NCBI GenBank assembly: GCA_015272395.1
Contig: JACYLQ010000003.1
Location: 1 to 63,883 of the forward strand
From: Calothrix sp. C42_A2020_038
GTDB lineage: Bacteria > Cyanobacteriota > Cyanobacteriia > Cyanobacteriales > Nostocaceae
Length of the DNA: 63,883 nucleotides
Direction: 5' to 3'
Shown here: positions 9,147-17,584 of the stretch, piece after piece
Layout of the letters: each line of letters starts with the position of its first letter
Numbering within the stretch: position 1 is the stretch's first letter
The notes under the pieces: generated by a model
Databases searched by the model: none
The model's input: the letters and a program-made list of their open reading frames with translations, nothing else
What the model was told of the DNA's origin: nothing
Translations under genes and position numbers: made by a program

Positions 9147-9401
9147 CTAATAGTAACCGTGTTCTGGCTCAGGCTGCGTCATTGTCATTGTAAAATTAGA
9201 TACATCATACAGATAGCGGGTGGCTTCCTCCTCTAAGCGATGAATCAAGTAAGGTTCGATGGCGTTACTATTTCGCAATGCGGCAAGGTAACCGTCCAAA
9301 TACATCCGCATATCGTCCGTTCGATAACCGCGATTCCATAACTCGACGAAGGCATCGGTTAGTCTTTGGTAAAAGCGGATGGTCTGTGTGTCTTGGAGCA
9401 T
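9147..9401 (-). CDS. Small conserved cyanobacterial protein (DUF6761-like)
   Basis: This 84-residue protein reads MLQDTQTIRFYQRLTDAFV, then LWNRGYRTDDMRMYLDGYLAALR, NAIEPYLIHRLEEEATRYLYD and a Pro/Glu-rich tail. From memory it belongs to a short cyanobacteria-only family catalogued as DUF6761. The fold looks all-helical and no catalytic motif is visible. It is monocistronic and convergent with the glutaredoxin gene. Function is unknown. Confidence 0.78.
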   Translation of the reverse strand: MLQDTQTIRFYQRLTDAFVELWNRGYRTDDMRMYLDGYLAALRNSNAIEPYLIHRLEEEATRYLYDVSNFTMTMTQPEPEHGYY

Positions 9402-9969
9402 AGCTGCTATATAAATCTGTATGGAATGAGAATTGTAAAAGATTCGAGCTAAAAAGTGAAGTACTGTCTTTAGTTTGACATTAATAAATTCATAGCCGAC
9501 ATATCTCCTGCAGAGAACACTTACAAATAGCTACAGTCTAGTTCCATCCTATTCCAGAAGTTTGACAACAGGTTGGACAAGAAAGTTATTTTTATTATTA
9601 TGCATGGAAAATCAATTATTGCATCCATGAAATCATGGAATAATTGTAACTTTTTTTCTTAGCTGTCAACGTAGTTAATATGTATCTGAGAACTAAATCC
9701 TGATGAAGCGTGTTAAAAGGAACTTTGCAGAAAAATCAATCAGTCCCAAACTCAGTCTTTGCCCCTGTTGGGTGAAAATTTTGGCGTTGTCATAAAAATT
9801 TAACAATTGAGCTATGCTTGGCTTTGGGTAAGGAATTGATTGATTACTGAGTAAATATCTAAAGCTAACTATCCGAAGTCTTTGTGATAGAGGTAACAAC
9901 GGTTACAAAATGTAACTGCTAGGCTTTGATACTTTGAAGTTCTATAGACGTGCTAGGGGTCTTGCCACT
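9402..9969. other. Intergenic region with a possible small RNA
   Basis: This 570-base gap separates the DUF6761-like gene from the response regulator. It contains a strong hairpin plus T-run at 9613-9658, described separately. Two TTGACA boxes on the plus strand (about 9477 and 9562) could drive a short transcript ending there. No open frame with family features is seen. Confidence 0.4.
9613..9658 (+). terminator. Orphan intrinsic terminator
   Basis: The stem CAATTATT / AATAATTG continues into CCATG / CATGG with a four-base loop and a short bulge, and is followed by TAAC and seven Ts. The nearest plus-strand gene upstream already has its own terminator 600 bases away, so this hairpin probably ends an unannotated short RNA. 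Confidence 0.6.
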
Positions 9970-10737
9970 GTGGGTTCGGTTTGTATTGAAATTGTTGAGG
10001 GGAATCCCCACTTGAGGTCTTTGCTTGGTTGGCATTTGCAACAGCTCGACTATCGAGTCCATCAAGCTGCGAGTATTTACCAAGCTAGAGAAGTTTTTTT
10101 GAGCCATCAACCAACACTAATTATTCTTGATGCTGATTTGTCTGATGGTGATGGTCTTGAGTTCTGTCGTTGGTTACATCGTCAGCAGCAACCACTAATC
10201 CTAATGTTGTCCGCCCGCAATGGCGAAGGCGATGTCGTCGCGGGTCTGAAAGCTGGCGCCGATGATTATCTGTCTAAACCTTTTGGGATGCAAGAATTTC
10301 TCGCGCGTACCGAAGCCTTGATTCGTCGCAAGCGTACTCCTGTGGCGCCTGCATATTTAGACTACGGTACGCTACAAATTGATTTGGTTCAGCGTCGAGT
10401 TCGTTTTCAGGGAGAATTTATTGATTTAACACCACAAGAATTTAGTTTACTGTACGTCCTTGCACAAGCTAGCGGTGTACCCTTGAGTCGGTCGGAATTA
10501 TTACGTCGCGCATGGCCTGATGCAATCGACAACCCTCGTACAATTGATACTCATGTATTATCTCTAAGAAAAAAAGTGGAACTTGACCCACGTCAACCAA
10601 GTCTAATACAAACGATTCGCAACGTCGGATATCGGTTTAATATGGAATTATTAAATGTTAACCTACCACAGTCACAAAAATCAGTCAAAGAAAGGATGAC
10701 GACCAATCAAGCTTCAAAAGTTACTGTGCCAAGATAA
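9970..10737 (+). CDS. OmpR/PhoB-type response regulator
   Basis: The 255-residue protein has a receiver domain (residues 4-118) with phospho-acceptor Asp54 in IILDADLSDGDG and the conserved Lys in YLSKPFGMQEF. A winged-helix DNA-binding domain follows (about 135-230: LTPQEFSLLYVLA, RSELLRRAWP, RTIDTHVLSLRKK, IRNVGYRF). The usual acidic pair near the amino terminus is reduced to Glu10, which may alter phosphorylation. I choose GTG 9970, which has AGGGG ten bases upstream. An in-frame TTG at 9934 would add 12 non-family residues. No histidine kinase is adjacent, so the partner is unknown. The stop is five bases from the end of the convergent ABC gene. Confidence 0.88.
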   Translation: MGSVCIEIVEGNPHLRSLLGWHLQQLDYRVHQAASIYQAREVFLSHQPTLIILDADLSDGDGLEFCRWLHRQQQPLILMLSARNGEGDVVAGLKAGADDYLSKPFGMQEFLARTEALIRRKRTPVAPAYLDYGTLQIDLVQRRVRFQGEFIDLTPQEFSLLYVLAQASGVPLSRSELLRRAWPDAIDNPRTIDTHVLSLRKKVELDPRQPSLIQTIRNVGYRFNMELLNVNLPQSQKSVKERMTTNQASKVTVPR

Positions 10738-10742
10738 GCTTA

Positions 10743-11522
10743 TTAGCTAAAATCATCTTCGGCTTCAGCTTGGGAAATCGACGCTTTCAGAATTTTCAAA
10801 TCGATATCTGAAGAACGTTGATTCGATATCAAGCGCCCTTGTGATATATGTATAACATTGTGACAAAAGTTTAAAACAGTATCAAGTTGGTGATTTACCA
10901 TCAAGATAGTTGTGTTTTGCTTCTGGCTAAGTTCGGATAATTTCAGTAACAGCCGTTCTAAATAAGCAATGTCAAGGCTAGAAGTTGGTTCATCAAGCAG
11001 TAAAACTTTAGGTTGAATAACTAAACCGCGAGCAATCGCAACTAACTGCCTTTGCCCAACAGATAACTGCACTTCATTTCTTCCCAACCAATCATTAGGT
11101 ATTTGTAGCTGCTCAACCCAATAACTTACCCGCTGTTGAACTTCAACTTTGGGTAAAGCACGCAAAACTAGCGGGTAAGACAAAGCATCCTTTACTGTCA
11201 TCCCCAGTAACTTTGGTTCTTGCGGTACCATGACAACCGAGGAGCGTAGTTGTAGTACAGGAATTTTAAAGTAATCTTGATTTTCAAAATAAATCTTACC
11301 GCTCGTAGGTTCACTCAAACGGTTTAGTAAACGTAACAAAAACGTTTTACCCGCACCAGTTGGCCCAACAATGGCGGTACGGGCGCCAGTAAATACTTCA
11401 AATGAAATATCTTTAAGGATAGAGTATCCAGGCAGGTTATCTTTATTTTGAGTATTTAGCTTGGCTGACAAGCAAACTTGCTCAAGTCTAAATATCGGGG
11501 AAGTAAGATTATTCAATGGCAC
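10743..11522 (-). CDS. ABC transporter ATP-binding protein (orphan)
   Basis: The 259-residue ATPase has Walker A GPTGAGKT, a Q-loop in VVMVPQEP, signature LSVGQRQ, Walker B VLLLDEP followed by TSSLD, and the switch His in MVNHQ. The size and the plain single-domain layout fit importer or iron/phosphate-type exporter ATPases. No permease or binding protein lies beside it, so the substrate cannot be read from context. The start is GTG at 11522. It is convergent with the response regulator and lies downstream of a small membrane-protein gene on the same strand (42-base gap). Confidence 0.87.
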   Translation of the reverse strand: MPLNNLTSPIFRLEQVCLSAKLNTQNKDNLPGYSILKDISFEVFTGARTAIVGPTGAGKTFLLRLLNRLSEPTSGKIYFENQDYFKIPVLQLRSSVVMVPQEPKLLGMTVKDALSYPLVLRALPKVEVQQRVSYWVEQLQIPNDWLGRNEVQLSVGQRQLVAIARGLVIQPKVLLLDEPTSSLDIAYLERLLLKLSELSQKQNTTILMVNHQLDTVLNFCHNVIHISQGRLISNQRSSDIDLKILKASISQAEAEDDFS

Positions 11523-11564
11523 TCGTACATTTTTTGTGCTAAATCGACACGCTAAAGCATATCA

Positions 11565-12128
11565 TTATCGCAATTGCCCTAGTGCAGTCATAATTGTCCA
11601 ACCATCTATTAATAATAATAAAATTGTGAACCCTAGTAAAATTACGTACATCCAAGGTTGCGCTAGTGGATACACATTCGTTGTATCGATACCAGTTCTG
11701 TCTTGAATAGTTTTTAATAATCGTGCGAAACCAGCTATCCGCATTGGTAGTAAATATGCCTTACCTTCTTTGCTCAGAAAGTAATAAACTAAACCACCTT
11801 GCCCTGTAGTGCGAGGCTTGAGGTCTTTGACATTAGCCCAAGATAACGACCATCCTTTACGAAAAAAACGTGGTACCCAGGTTGGGTATGTAACTTGAAT
11901 CGATTCGTCGTTGACAACAACTCTTTCAGATAGCACTGCGTACAAACCAACTAGACCAATACTAATTCCTGCCCACAGTAATGCAGGAGGTGTTGGCGCC
12001 TTGGTTGCTTCTGCCAAAAATGGTAAAGGAACGGTAAGTGCGATGTACAAGCATAAAAGAGTAATTCTAATCAGGGGTGATAGACGAAAAATAGCTGTTT
12101 GTACACTTGTTGAGTTAGCTGTCGTCAT
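11565..12128 (-). CDS. Conserved membrane protein, bacterial PH-like
   Basis: The 187-residue protein has two amino-terminal hydrophobic segments (about 18-40 and 47-66), a soluble middle and a final membrane segment near 158-183. The middle region, ERVVVNDESIQVTYPTWVPRFFRKGWSLSWANVKDLKPR, resembles the beta-strand pattern of bacterial PH domains. It may be a cyanobacteria-specific membrane protein. The gene is 42 bases upstream of the ABC ATPase on the same strand and could be co-transcribed, but it is too small to be an obvious permease. Function is unknown. Confidence 0.7.
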   Translation of the reverse strand: MTTANSTSVQTAIFRLSPLIRITLLCLYIALTVPLPFLAEATKAPTPPALLWAGISIGLVGLYAVLSERVVVNDESIQVTYPTWVPRFFRKGWSLSWANVKDLKPRTTGQGGLVYYFLSKEGKAYLLPMRIAGFARLLKTIQDRTGIDTTNVYPLAQPWMYVILLGFTILLLLIDGWTIMTALGQLR

Positions 12129-12242
12129 ATTTTCAATTCGGTCATGTGGCTTATCTACATTGTGAACTACCTACACCGACCTTGCGGTACTTTCTTGCGA
12201 AGTATTTTGTTATTTTGTTCGTTTTTGACCTGGCATTCTTCA

Positions 12243-12725
12243 CTAAGATAAAGTTTTTGGTAAATATTTTTGTACTACATTCCAACCAGTGAATGAAACC
12301 CAGAAAAAGCCAAAAAATAGAATAATGTTAGTACCAATATGTAAAGGTCTAGCCCATTGTGGGTTAAGACTAATTTGTGTAGCACTAAAACTAGAAATCA
12401 ATACTAAAGTCACTACCGTTAACCCAGCTAGCAAGTGCAAAGAGTGTCCTAGTGTTCCAAAGTGCCCTAAAGTCCCAACTATACCAATTGCTAAAAGCAT
12501 CAATACTAAAGCAACCATACAGGCGCCTGTTAAACAATGAAATAAACGCATACTCCCTGTTTTGTTAGTAAATACACTACCATTGCGACTAAAACAGGGG
12601 TTTTGAAATCTACGAGTATAAAACATCCATATCCCAGACACTGCTAGCAAAAGATAAGCCATTATTGACAAACCCATAGACCACGCAGCAATTTTCCACA
12701 GCCAAATAAACGAAGGTAAGTTCAT
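12243..12725 (-). CDS. DUF4079-family membrane protein
   Basis: The 160-residue protein has four predicted membrane helices and the family signature segments MNLPSFIWLWKIAAWSMG, ARPLHIGTNI and FFGFFWVSFTGW. Members are four-helix proteins of cyanobacteria, and conserved histidines raise the possibility of heme or chlorophyll contact. A local oddity is a hexapeptide tandem GTLGHF-GTLGHS (DNA 12441-12480), where the gene appears to have gained repeat units in frame. It is alone on the minus strand upstream of the PH-like gene, with a 114-base gap. Confidence 0.8.
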   Translation of the reverse strand: MNLPSFIWLWKIAAWSMGLSIMAYLLLAVSGIWMFYTRRFQNPCFSRNGSVFTNKTGSMRLFHCLTGACMVALVLMLLAIGIVGTLGHFGTLGHSLHLLAGLTVVTLVLISSFSATQISLNPQWARPLHIGTNIILFFGFFWVSFTGWNVVQKYLPKTLS

Positions 12726-12888
12726 GATCTAGTTAGCAGTTAGAAGATAGTTTTATTTTATCCTTTAACTTCCTTTACTCCCTGACCCTGAGCATCACCT
12801 TCATAGAGGCTATAGTAGTCGATGTCACGCCTATTCCACAACACTCCAAAATAAATGACATGAACCACTACCTCACCTAAACAAAATA

Positions 12889-12908
12889 GGGTTGCTAAAG
12901 AGCAACCC
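12889..12908 (-). terminator. Terminator downstream of the DUF1830 gene
   Basis: A perfect eight-base stem GGGTTGCT / AGCAACCC with a four-base loop is followed on the minus strand by TATTTTGTTT. It lies 36 bases after the DUF1830 stop codon. The plus side has CGTTTTTG after the stem, so it may also act in reverse. Confidence 0.75.
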
Positions 12909-12944
12909 ATCGTTTTTGAAAATCATTTTCAAAATGACTTGATG

Positions 12945-13319
12945 TTAAACAAGCGCTTTTAAAGGTTTTGCTTTATCCCCACCTGATTTTTTTAGGATAG
13001 GGGATACATCTGTTTTATTATTGCTAGTATCGTCGGCTGATTCTAAATTGCCACTATCAAAACCATCATCAACGATAAGACGATTACATGGGATATTATC
13101 CGATAAAATCGCACTTGCCATCATTCCCGTGTGAATTTCAAGATGAGCTTCACGGGGTGCTTCAAAAACCAGTCGTTGTCCAGGAAAAACAACTCGTTCA
13201 AAGTACCAGTTAGGAATGTCAGAGATACGTGCCACCTGTATTTTGCTGGTAGCATTTACGTAACAGCAGAGGATTTTCCCAGATTGCTCAGGTGGTAAGG
13301 AGTCTAAAATTTGAGCCAT
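12945..13319 (-). CDS. DUF1830 domain protein
   Basis: The 124-residue protein has a compact first part (about 15-80) with ILCCYVNATSKIQVARI, NWYFERVVFPGQRLVFEAP and LEIHTG, the pattern of the cyanobacterial DUF1830 family. A hydrophilic tail rich in Asp, Asn, Ser and Lys follows. The paired Cys in ILCCYVN is typical. The family is of unknown function. The gene is monocistronic with its own terminator, and a 500-base spacer separates it from the divergent radical SAM gene. Confidence 0.82.
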   Translation of the reverse strand: MAQILDSLPPEQSGKILCCYVNATSKIQVARISDIPNWYFERVVFPGQRLVFEAPREAHLEIHTGMMASAILSDNIPCNRLIVDDGFDSGNLESADDTSNNKTDVSPILKKSGGDKAKPLKALV

Positions 13320-13827
13320 AACTGCCCAGAAGCTTTACGCCACAATTTTACATTACACTTGCAACGCTAACATCGGGTGATCCCCATCTGCTGTAACTGT
13401 GAATACCAACTTCAATTTTCTACAACAAATCTACCTAAAGACATGGATCACACTTAAAGTATTTGTCTTGGTAGAAGTATATTTATGAAATTTTCGTAAA
13501 AATATATGCCTTTCCTGCAATTATACAATAAGGAACACAGATTGTTAACAAGAGCAAAAATTACGTCAAATACATTGAATCTACTTATATAAACGATAGG
13601 TACAGTGCAGTACCAAAGCAGCATATAGCTGTAGCGGTTTTTTTTATGGCAATGGTAATAATGTCTTTGAACATGTGTCCAAACGATGTATGTAGCTTTG
13701 CGGTATGAGTATTTGCTAATTACTGTCTGCTGATTTGTCAAGTAAAATAGAATTAGAGTACATAAATCAAAATAAATTTACACTTTATATATAGGATTAC
13801 TCTTTTTACCCCTAAAACACAGGCAAG
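13320..13827. other. Intergenic region upstream of the radical SAM gene
   Basis: About 500 AT-rich bases between divergent genes. A frame on the minus strand at 13454-13741 has low-complexity composition and no family features, so I do not call it. The promoter for the radical SAM gene should lie in the last 100 bases, but I cannot pick boxes with confidence. Confidence 0.4.
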
Positions 13828-15417
13828 ATGGAAGTTAAAGCAGCAATTATGGAAAACCGAATACTTTACGTTCGCCTTCCTTGTAACCCCATCTTCCCTA
13901 TTGGGGTTGTTTATCTATCAGACCACGTTCACAAACAGTTTCCCAATATCGAACAGCGGATATTTGACTTGGGAACGGTACCACCTTTGGATTACAGTTC
14001 GGCTTTAGACCGCTGTATTGATGAATTTAAACCGACATTACTAGTATTTTCATGGCGTGATATCCAAATTTATGCCCCAGTCGGTGGTCGTGGTGGAAAC
14101 CCACTCCAAAACGCTTTTGAATTTTACTATGCCAAAAATCCGTTCATCAAATTACGCGGCGCCTTGGGTGGTTTACGGATTTTTATCGCTTACTATGTTG
14201 AGTTATGGCGAAACCTAGGTCTAATTCAACGAGGTTTGAAGCGGGCACAGCGATATACTGCTTCTGCACGAGCAATGGTAGGTGGTGGCGCCGTTAGCGT
14301 GTTTTATGAACAACTAAATAAGAGCTTGCCACATGGAACAATTGTTTCAGTTGGTGAAGGTGAAACCTTGCTGACTAAATTATTAAGTGGCAGTGAGTTC
14401 CGCGACGAAAGATGTTATGTCGTTGGTGAAAATGCACCGAGAAAACGTTTAATCCACGAACAGCCAACTCCACTCGAAAAAACAGCCTGCAATTATGACT
14501 ACATAGAAACCATCTGGCCGGAATTTAACTATTACTTGTCAGAAAAAGACTTTTATATTGGTGTTCAAACCAAACGCGGTTGCCCTCACAACTGCTGTTA
14601 CTGCGTTTACACCGTTGTTGAAGGCAAGCAGGTACGTATTAACCCTGCGGATGAAGTTGTCGCTGAGATTAGGCAGTTATATCAAAGAGGTGTTCGGAAC
14701 TTTTGGTTTACCGATGCCCAGTTTATTCCCGCGCGTAGGTTTATCGATGATGCGATCGAATTGTTACGGAAAATCGTTGATTCGGGCATGACTGATATTA
14801 GTTGGGCAGCATATATTCGTGCGGATAATTTAACCCCCGAATTATGCGACTTGATGGTGAAAACAGGAATGAACTATTTTGAAATCGGTATCACCAGTGG
14901 TTCGCAAGAACTTGTGCGTAAAATGCGAATGGGTTACAACCTGCGTACTGTTCTGCAAAATTGTCGTGACTTAAAAGCTGCTGGTTTCAATGATTTAGTA
15001 TCAGTTAACTATTCATTTAATGTCATTGACGAGCGTCCCGACACTATCCGTCAAACCATCGCATATCATCGTGAACTCGAACGCATTTTTGGCGCCGATA
15101 AAGTAGAACCCGCTATTTTCTTCATTGGTTTACAGCCTCATACCCATCTCGAAGAATATGCTTTTAAAGAAAATATTCTTCAACCAGGCTATAACCCAAT
15201 GAGTTTAATGCCGTGGACAGCAAAAAAATTGCTTTGGAACCCTGAACCTCTTGGTTCCTTCTTCGGTGAAGTTTGCCTACAAGCTTGGCGCCAAAACCCT
15301 AACGACTTCGGACGCGAAGTTATGAAAATTCTAGAAGAACGCTTGGGATGTGCATCTTTAGAAGAAGCACTTTCGGCACCGATCGAAACCAAACAAAAAC
15401 AGTTAGTAGGTGTTTAA
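13828..15417 (+). CDS. B12-binding-type radical SAM protein
   Basis: The 529-residue protein has an amino-terminal Rossmann-like region of the cobalamin-binding type (NRILYVRLPCNPIFPIGVV, then LVFSWRDIQIY and SVGEGET). A radical SAM core follows, with the 4Fe-4S motif CX3CX2C in GCPHNCCYC near residue 254. Downstream segments such as WAAYIRADNLTPELCDLM and YFEIGITSGSQELV are typical of B12-dependent radical SAM enzymes. The usual DXHXXG cobalamin ligand is not obvious. Related cyanobacterial proteins carry a photosystem II high-light acclimation label, quoted from memory. The first ATG is used; a second at 13849 (MENRILYV) is equally plausible. Confidence 0.85.
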   Translation: MEVKAAIMENRILYVRLPCNPIFPIGVVYLSDHVHKQFPNIEQRIFDLGTVPPLDYSSALDRCIDEFKPTLLVFSWRDIQIYAPVGGRGGNPLQNAFEFYYAKNPFIKLRGALGGLRIFIAYYVELWRNLGLIQRGLKRAQRYTASARAMVGGGAVSVFYEQLNKSLPHGTIVSVGEGETLLTKLLSGSEFRDERCYVVGENAPRKRLIHEQPTPLEKTACNYDYIETIWPEFNYYLSEKDFYIGVQTKRGCPHNCCYCVYTVVEGKQVRINPADEVVAEIRQLYQRGVRNFWFTDAQFIPARRFIDDAIELLRKIVDSGMTDISWAAYIRADNLTPELCDLMVKTGMNYFEIGITSGSQELVRKMRMGYNLRTVLQNCRDLKAAGFNDLVSVNYSFNVIDERPDTIRQTIAYHRELERIFGADKVEPAIFFIGLQPHTHLEEYAFKENILQPGYNPMSLMPWTAKKLLWNPEPLGSFFGEVCLQAWRQNPNDFGREVMKILEERLGCASLEEALSAPIETKQKQLVGV

Positions 15418-15424
15418 GGAACTT

Positions 15425-15816
15425 CCAGAACACAAAAAAAGACGGGAGCTTGGTAGCCCCGTCGTTTCAACACGGGGCGGAAAAGCAACGCAAGCGGATT
15501 TATCCGCCGTGAAAGTGATAGAATTAAGTTGTGAGTAAGAATAACCATCTACGTGATGAATCACCCTAGTACGGAGAAATCCCCGCAACGAAGAACCGGA
15601 CGCATAAGGCGTAACGACTTTCTGGAGCAAATAATGGCAGGTTGAGGAACGTACCGAATTGGCTTTGTGATGGACTCGGAAAGCAAAGAACAAACAAGTA
15701 GCCGCAATGCTTGTATCGCAAGATCGCAAGTTTGAGCGAGTAGAGGCATCTTGACAATGCCCATCGAAGTTTTCTTCGTGCTAGAATCTGCGTTGCTTTA
15801 GCGCGCAGAGTGTCAA
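15425..15816 (+). mobile_element. Relic of an IS200/IS605-type element, right end with omega-RNA-like hairpin
   Basis: The right edge (15783-15816) reads GAATC, then a stem CTGCG / CGCAG with inner GC pairs around a TTTA loop, then GAGTGTCAA. This is the layout I know from right ends of IS200/IS605 elements, where it also forms the 3' end of the TnpB guide RNA (ISDra2 has GAATC, a stem around TTTA, then GAGGTTCAA). Upstream sequence carries several structured stems, for instance GCCCCGT / ACGGGGC at 15456-15478. Its plus-strand frames are broken by stops, as in decayed coding sequence. No TnpA and no intact TnpB remain. Confidence 0.5.
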
Positions 15817-15925
15817 AAAATATCCTATGGTTTGGGCATCTTGCCCGAAAAAACAGGCAGGGATGCCTGTTCCACAATCAAAAGTTGGATAATTATTAAA
15901 TTGGAAGTCCCTAAGTAATATTAAA

Positions 15926-15969
15926 AGACGCTTCAACCTATGGTTTCCCAGAGGTACACTGAAGCGTCT
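15926..15969 (-). terminator. Hairpin AGACGCTTCA / TGAAGCGTCT
   Basis: A perfect ten-base stem encloses a 24-base loop. On the minus strand it is followed by TTTTAATATT, so it could terminate leftward transcription. No minus-strand gene lies upstream of it, so it may instead be the terminal repeats of a small degraded element. Confidence 0.45.
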
Positions 15970-16210
15970 ACACTTTATCAACTTAATTAATTTTGTTCAA
16001 ACCTAATACCATTTTAGATTTGTATTCGACAATGAATGGATTAGAAAATGCTTACACAGTAATCGTTTCCAAAATCTATCTGTCGCATTTATTTTTAAAA
16101 TAGATAAAGCTTAATTTGGCTGAATATATATTGTTTCGTCGGTAAAGAGCGTTTATAGTTATCTGTATATATCATCCACCTCTGGTGCCACTCCGGTTAT
16201 TTCTACTACT

Positions 16211-17584
16211 ATGCTCGAAGGCTCTATTTTACAGAAACTTGAAGCTAACCATCGTCATAGTAAACGACCGATACGATTCGGCGTGTATTTTAAAAACACT
16301 TTAGTATCATTGTGTCACGCATTAGAAGATCATATACTGAACGATAAAAGTCAGCCTCTAGTTATTACGGCATTTCAGCAGGGTAAATGGTATTTGCAAG
16401 AAGCTCAAAGGTATGCACATATTACCAAAGTGGCGCGACACGTTGTAATTATGGCATCACCTGATACCGGCTGGGCAGAACACCCAACTAGCCAATTACC
16501 CAACGTTAACTTAGTAGCACTCAACCCCCAAGACCCAGTGTCACAGGAATGGCACTTAATTATTCTGTCTCCTGGTTATACAGCAATGGTTCTTTGTCAA
16601 GAGCTTTCAGAATCAGATTACGGAGCAGCAGGTTTACCTAAACACGATTTAGAGCGAAAATTCTACGGTTTGTGGACATTTGAGCCAGAACTAGTCAAAG
16701 AAACTGCTTTCTTAGCAATTTCTCATATCAGCAGCTATAGTCCTGAACTGGCACAAAGGTTACTGGAGTACCAAAACGAAATTCAACCACTTGCAGCACC
16801 CGAAGATTTAGCTGGGGTAGTTTCGCGCGTTGTAGATTATTTACAAACCGGACAAAAAAACACAACTACGCAAGTTTTAGACCGTAACTTGGTATCGAAC
16901 GAAATCCAAGCATTTTTACGGATGGCGCAAATTATAGATGCAGCTGACATTGTCAACCCGATGGCATCAGCAGAAGTTGCATCGCTCGCCGAAACAATCG
17001 GGCAGTTACTCGATTTACCAGCATGGCAAATTAAACGTTTACGTCTTGCAGCTTTACTACATCGTATCGACCCACTACAGCGAGCGGAAAGTGTTTTGAC
17101 CAATACTAATTTACGTCGCTACCAAGATGATGCACCAAGTACTCCCCTTACCTGTCCTCTAGTTGCTGGCGCCCAAGTACTGCGAACTATGCCAAGACTA
17201 CGAGCTGTTGCCCAGATTATTGCTCATCAAACTGAATGGTGGGATGGTACAGGAGAACCAGCTTGTTTAGCAGGTGATGAAATTCCTTTAGAGTCAAGAA
17301 TTTTGGCATTGTTAGCAGACTTTCAGTCAAGGGTGAATCAAAAAAAAGCCGCTGGCAATATGAATAATCAAGAAATATTTACTCAAGCTTTGCAAGAATG
17401 TAAACAGAAGCAATCGACGCGCTTCGACCCTAAATTAATAGAAGCTTTAACATTACTTGTTATGGGCTTACAGCAGGGACTTGAAATATCTCTATTGACA
17501 CCAAAAACTAGTGCTGGTATGTGGTTACTTGATTCGCGTTTAGAAGAAAATCAAACAAGTCAGGAAATGATTTATCGCCAATGA
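16211..17584 (+). CDS. DICT sensory domain protein with degenerate HD-GYP-like domain
   Basis: The 457-residue protein begins with a DICT-type sensor region (about 1-190: LVSLCHALEDHILN, PLVITAFQQGKWYLQEAQRY, FYGLWTFEPELV). A carboxy-terminal HD-superfamily region follows (about 230-430). The HD-like motif reads LLHRIDPLQ instead of the LLHDIGK of active HD-GYP enzymes, so metal binding may be lost. HQTEWWDGTGEP matches the second HD-GYP metal segment, and GDEIPLESRILALLADF the third. DICT domains are linked to light and cyclic-dinucleotide signalling in cyanobacteria by gene context. The stop overlaps the next ATG by four bases (ATGA), so the two genes are translationally coupled. Confidence 0.83.
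   Translation: MLEGSILQKLEANHRHSKRPIRFGVYFKNTLVSLCHALEDHILNDKSQPLVITAFQQGKWYLQEAQRYAHITKVARHVVIMASPDTGWAEHPTSQLPNVNLVALNPQDPVSQEWHLIILSPGYTAMVLCQELSESDYGAAGLPKHDLERKFYGLWTFEPELVKETAFLAISHISSYSPELAQRLLEYQNEIQPLAAPEDLAGVVSRVVDYLQTGQKNTTTQVLDRNLVSNEIQAFLRMAQIIDAADIVNPMASAEVASLAETIGQLLDLPAWQIKRLRLAALLHRIDPLQRAESVLTNTNLRRYQDDAPSTPLTCPLVAGAQVLRTMPRLRAVAQIIAHQTEWWDGTGEPACLAGDEIPLESRILALLADFQSRVNQKKAAGNMNNQEIFTQALQECKQKQSTRFDPKLIEALTLLVMGLQQGLEISLLTPKTSAGMWLLDSRLEENQTSQEMIYRQ

Larger units (their letters stand above)
15417..16210. other. Long intergenic region holding the IS relic and two further hairpins
   Basis: This 790-base gap holds the IS-like relic (15425-15816), then a palindrome AACAGGCA / TGCCTGTT near 15853-15872, then the hairpin at 15926-15969. 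The rest, up to the DICT gene, is AT-rich leader with no gene. Confidence 0.5.

Noticed and set aside
13454-13741. 95-residue minus-strand frame
   Set aside because: Tyr/Cys/Ile-rich low-complexity sequence in a spacer between divergent genes, with no motif.
15456-15478. GCCCCGT / ACGGGGC hairpin as terminator of the radical SAM gene
   Set aside because: No T-run follows on either strand, and it lies within the relic.
15403-15981. Several overlapping minus-strand frames in the IS relic
   Set aside because: They are antisense to the structured right-end sequence, overlap each other and show no domain. The sequence is better explained as a decayed element.
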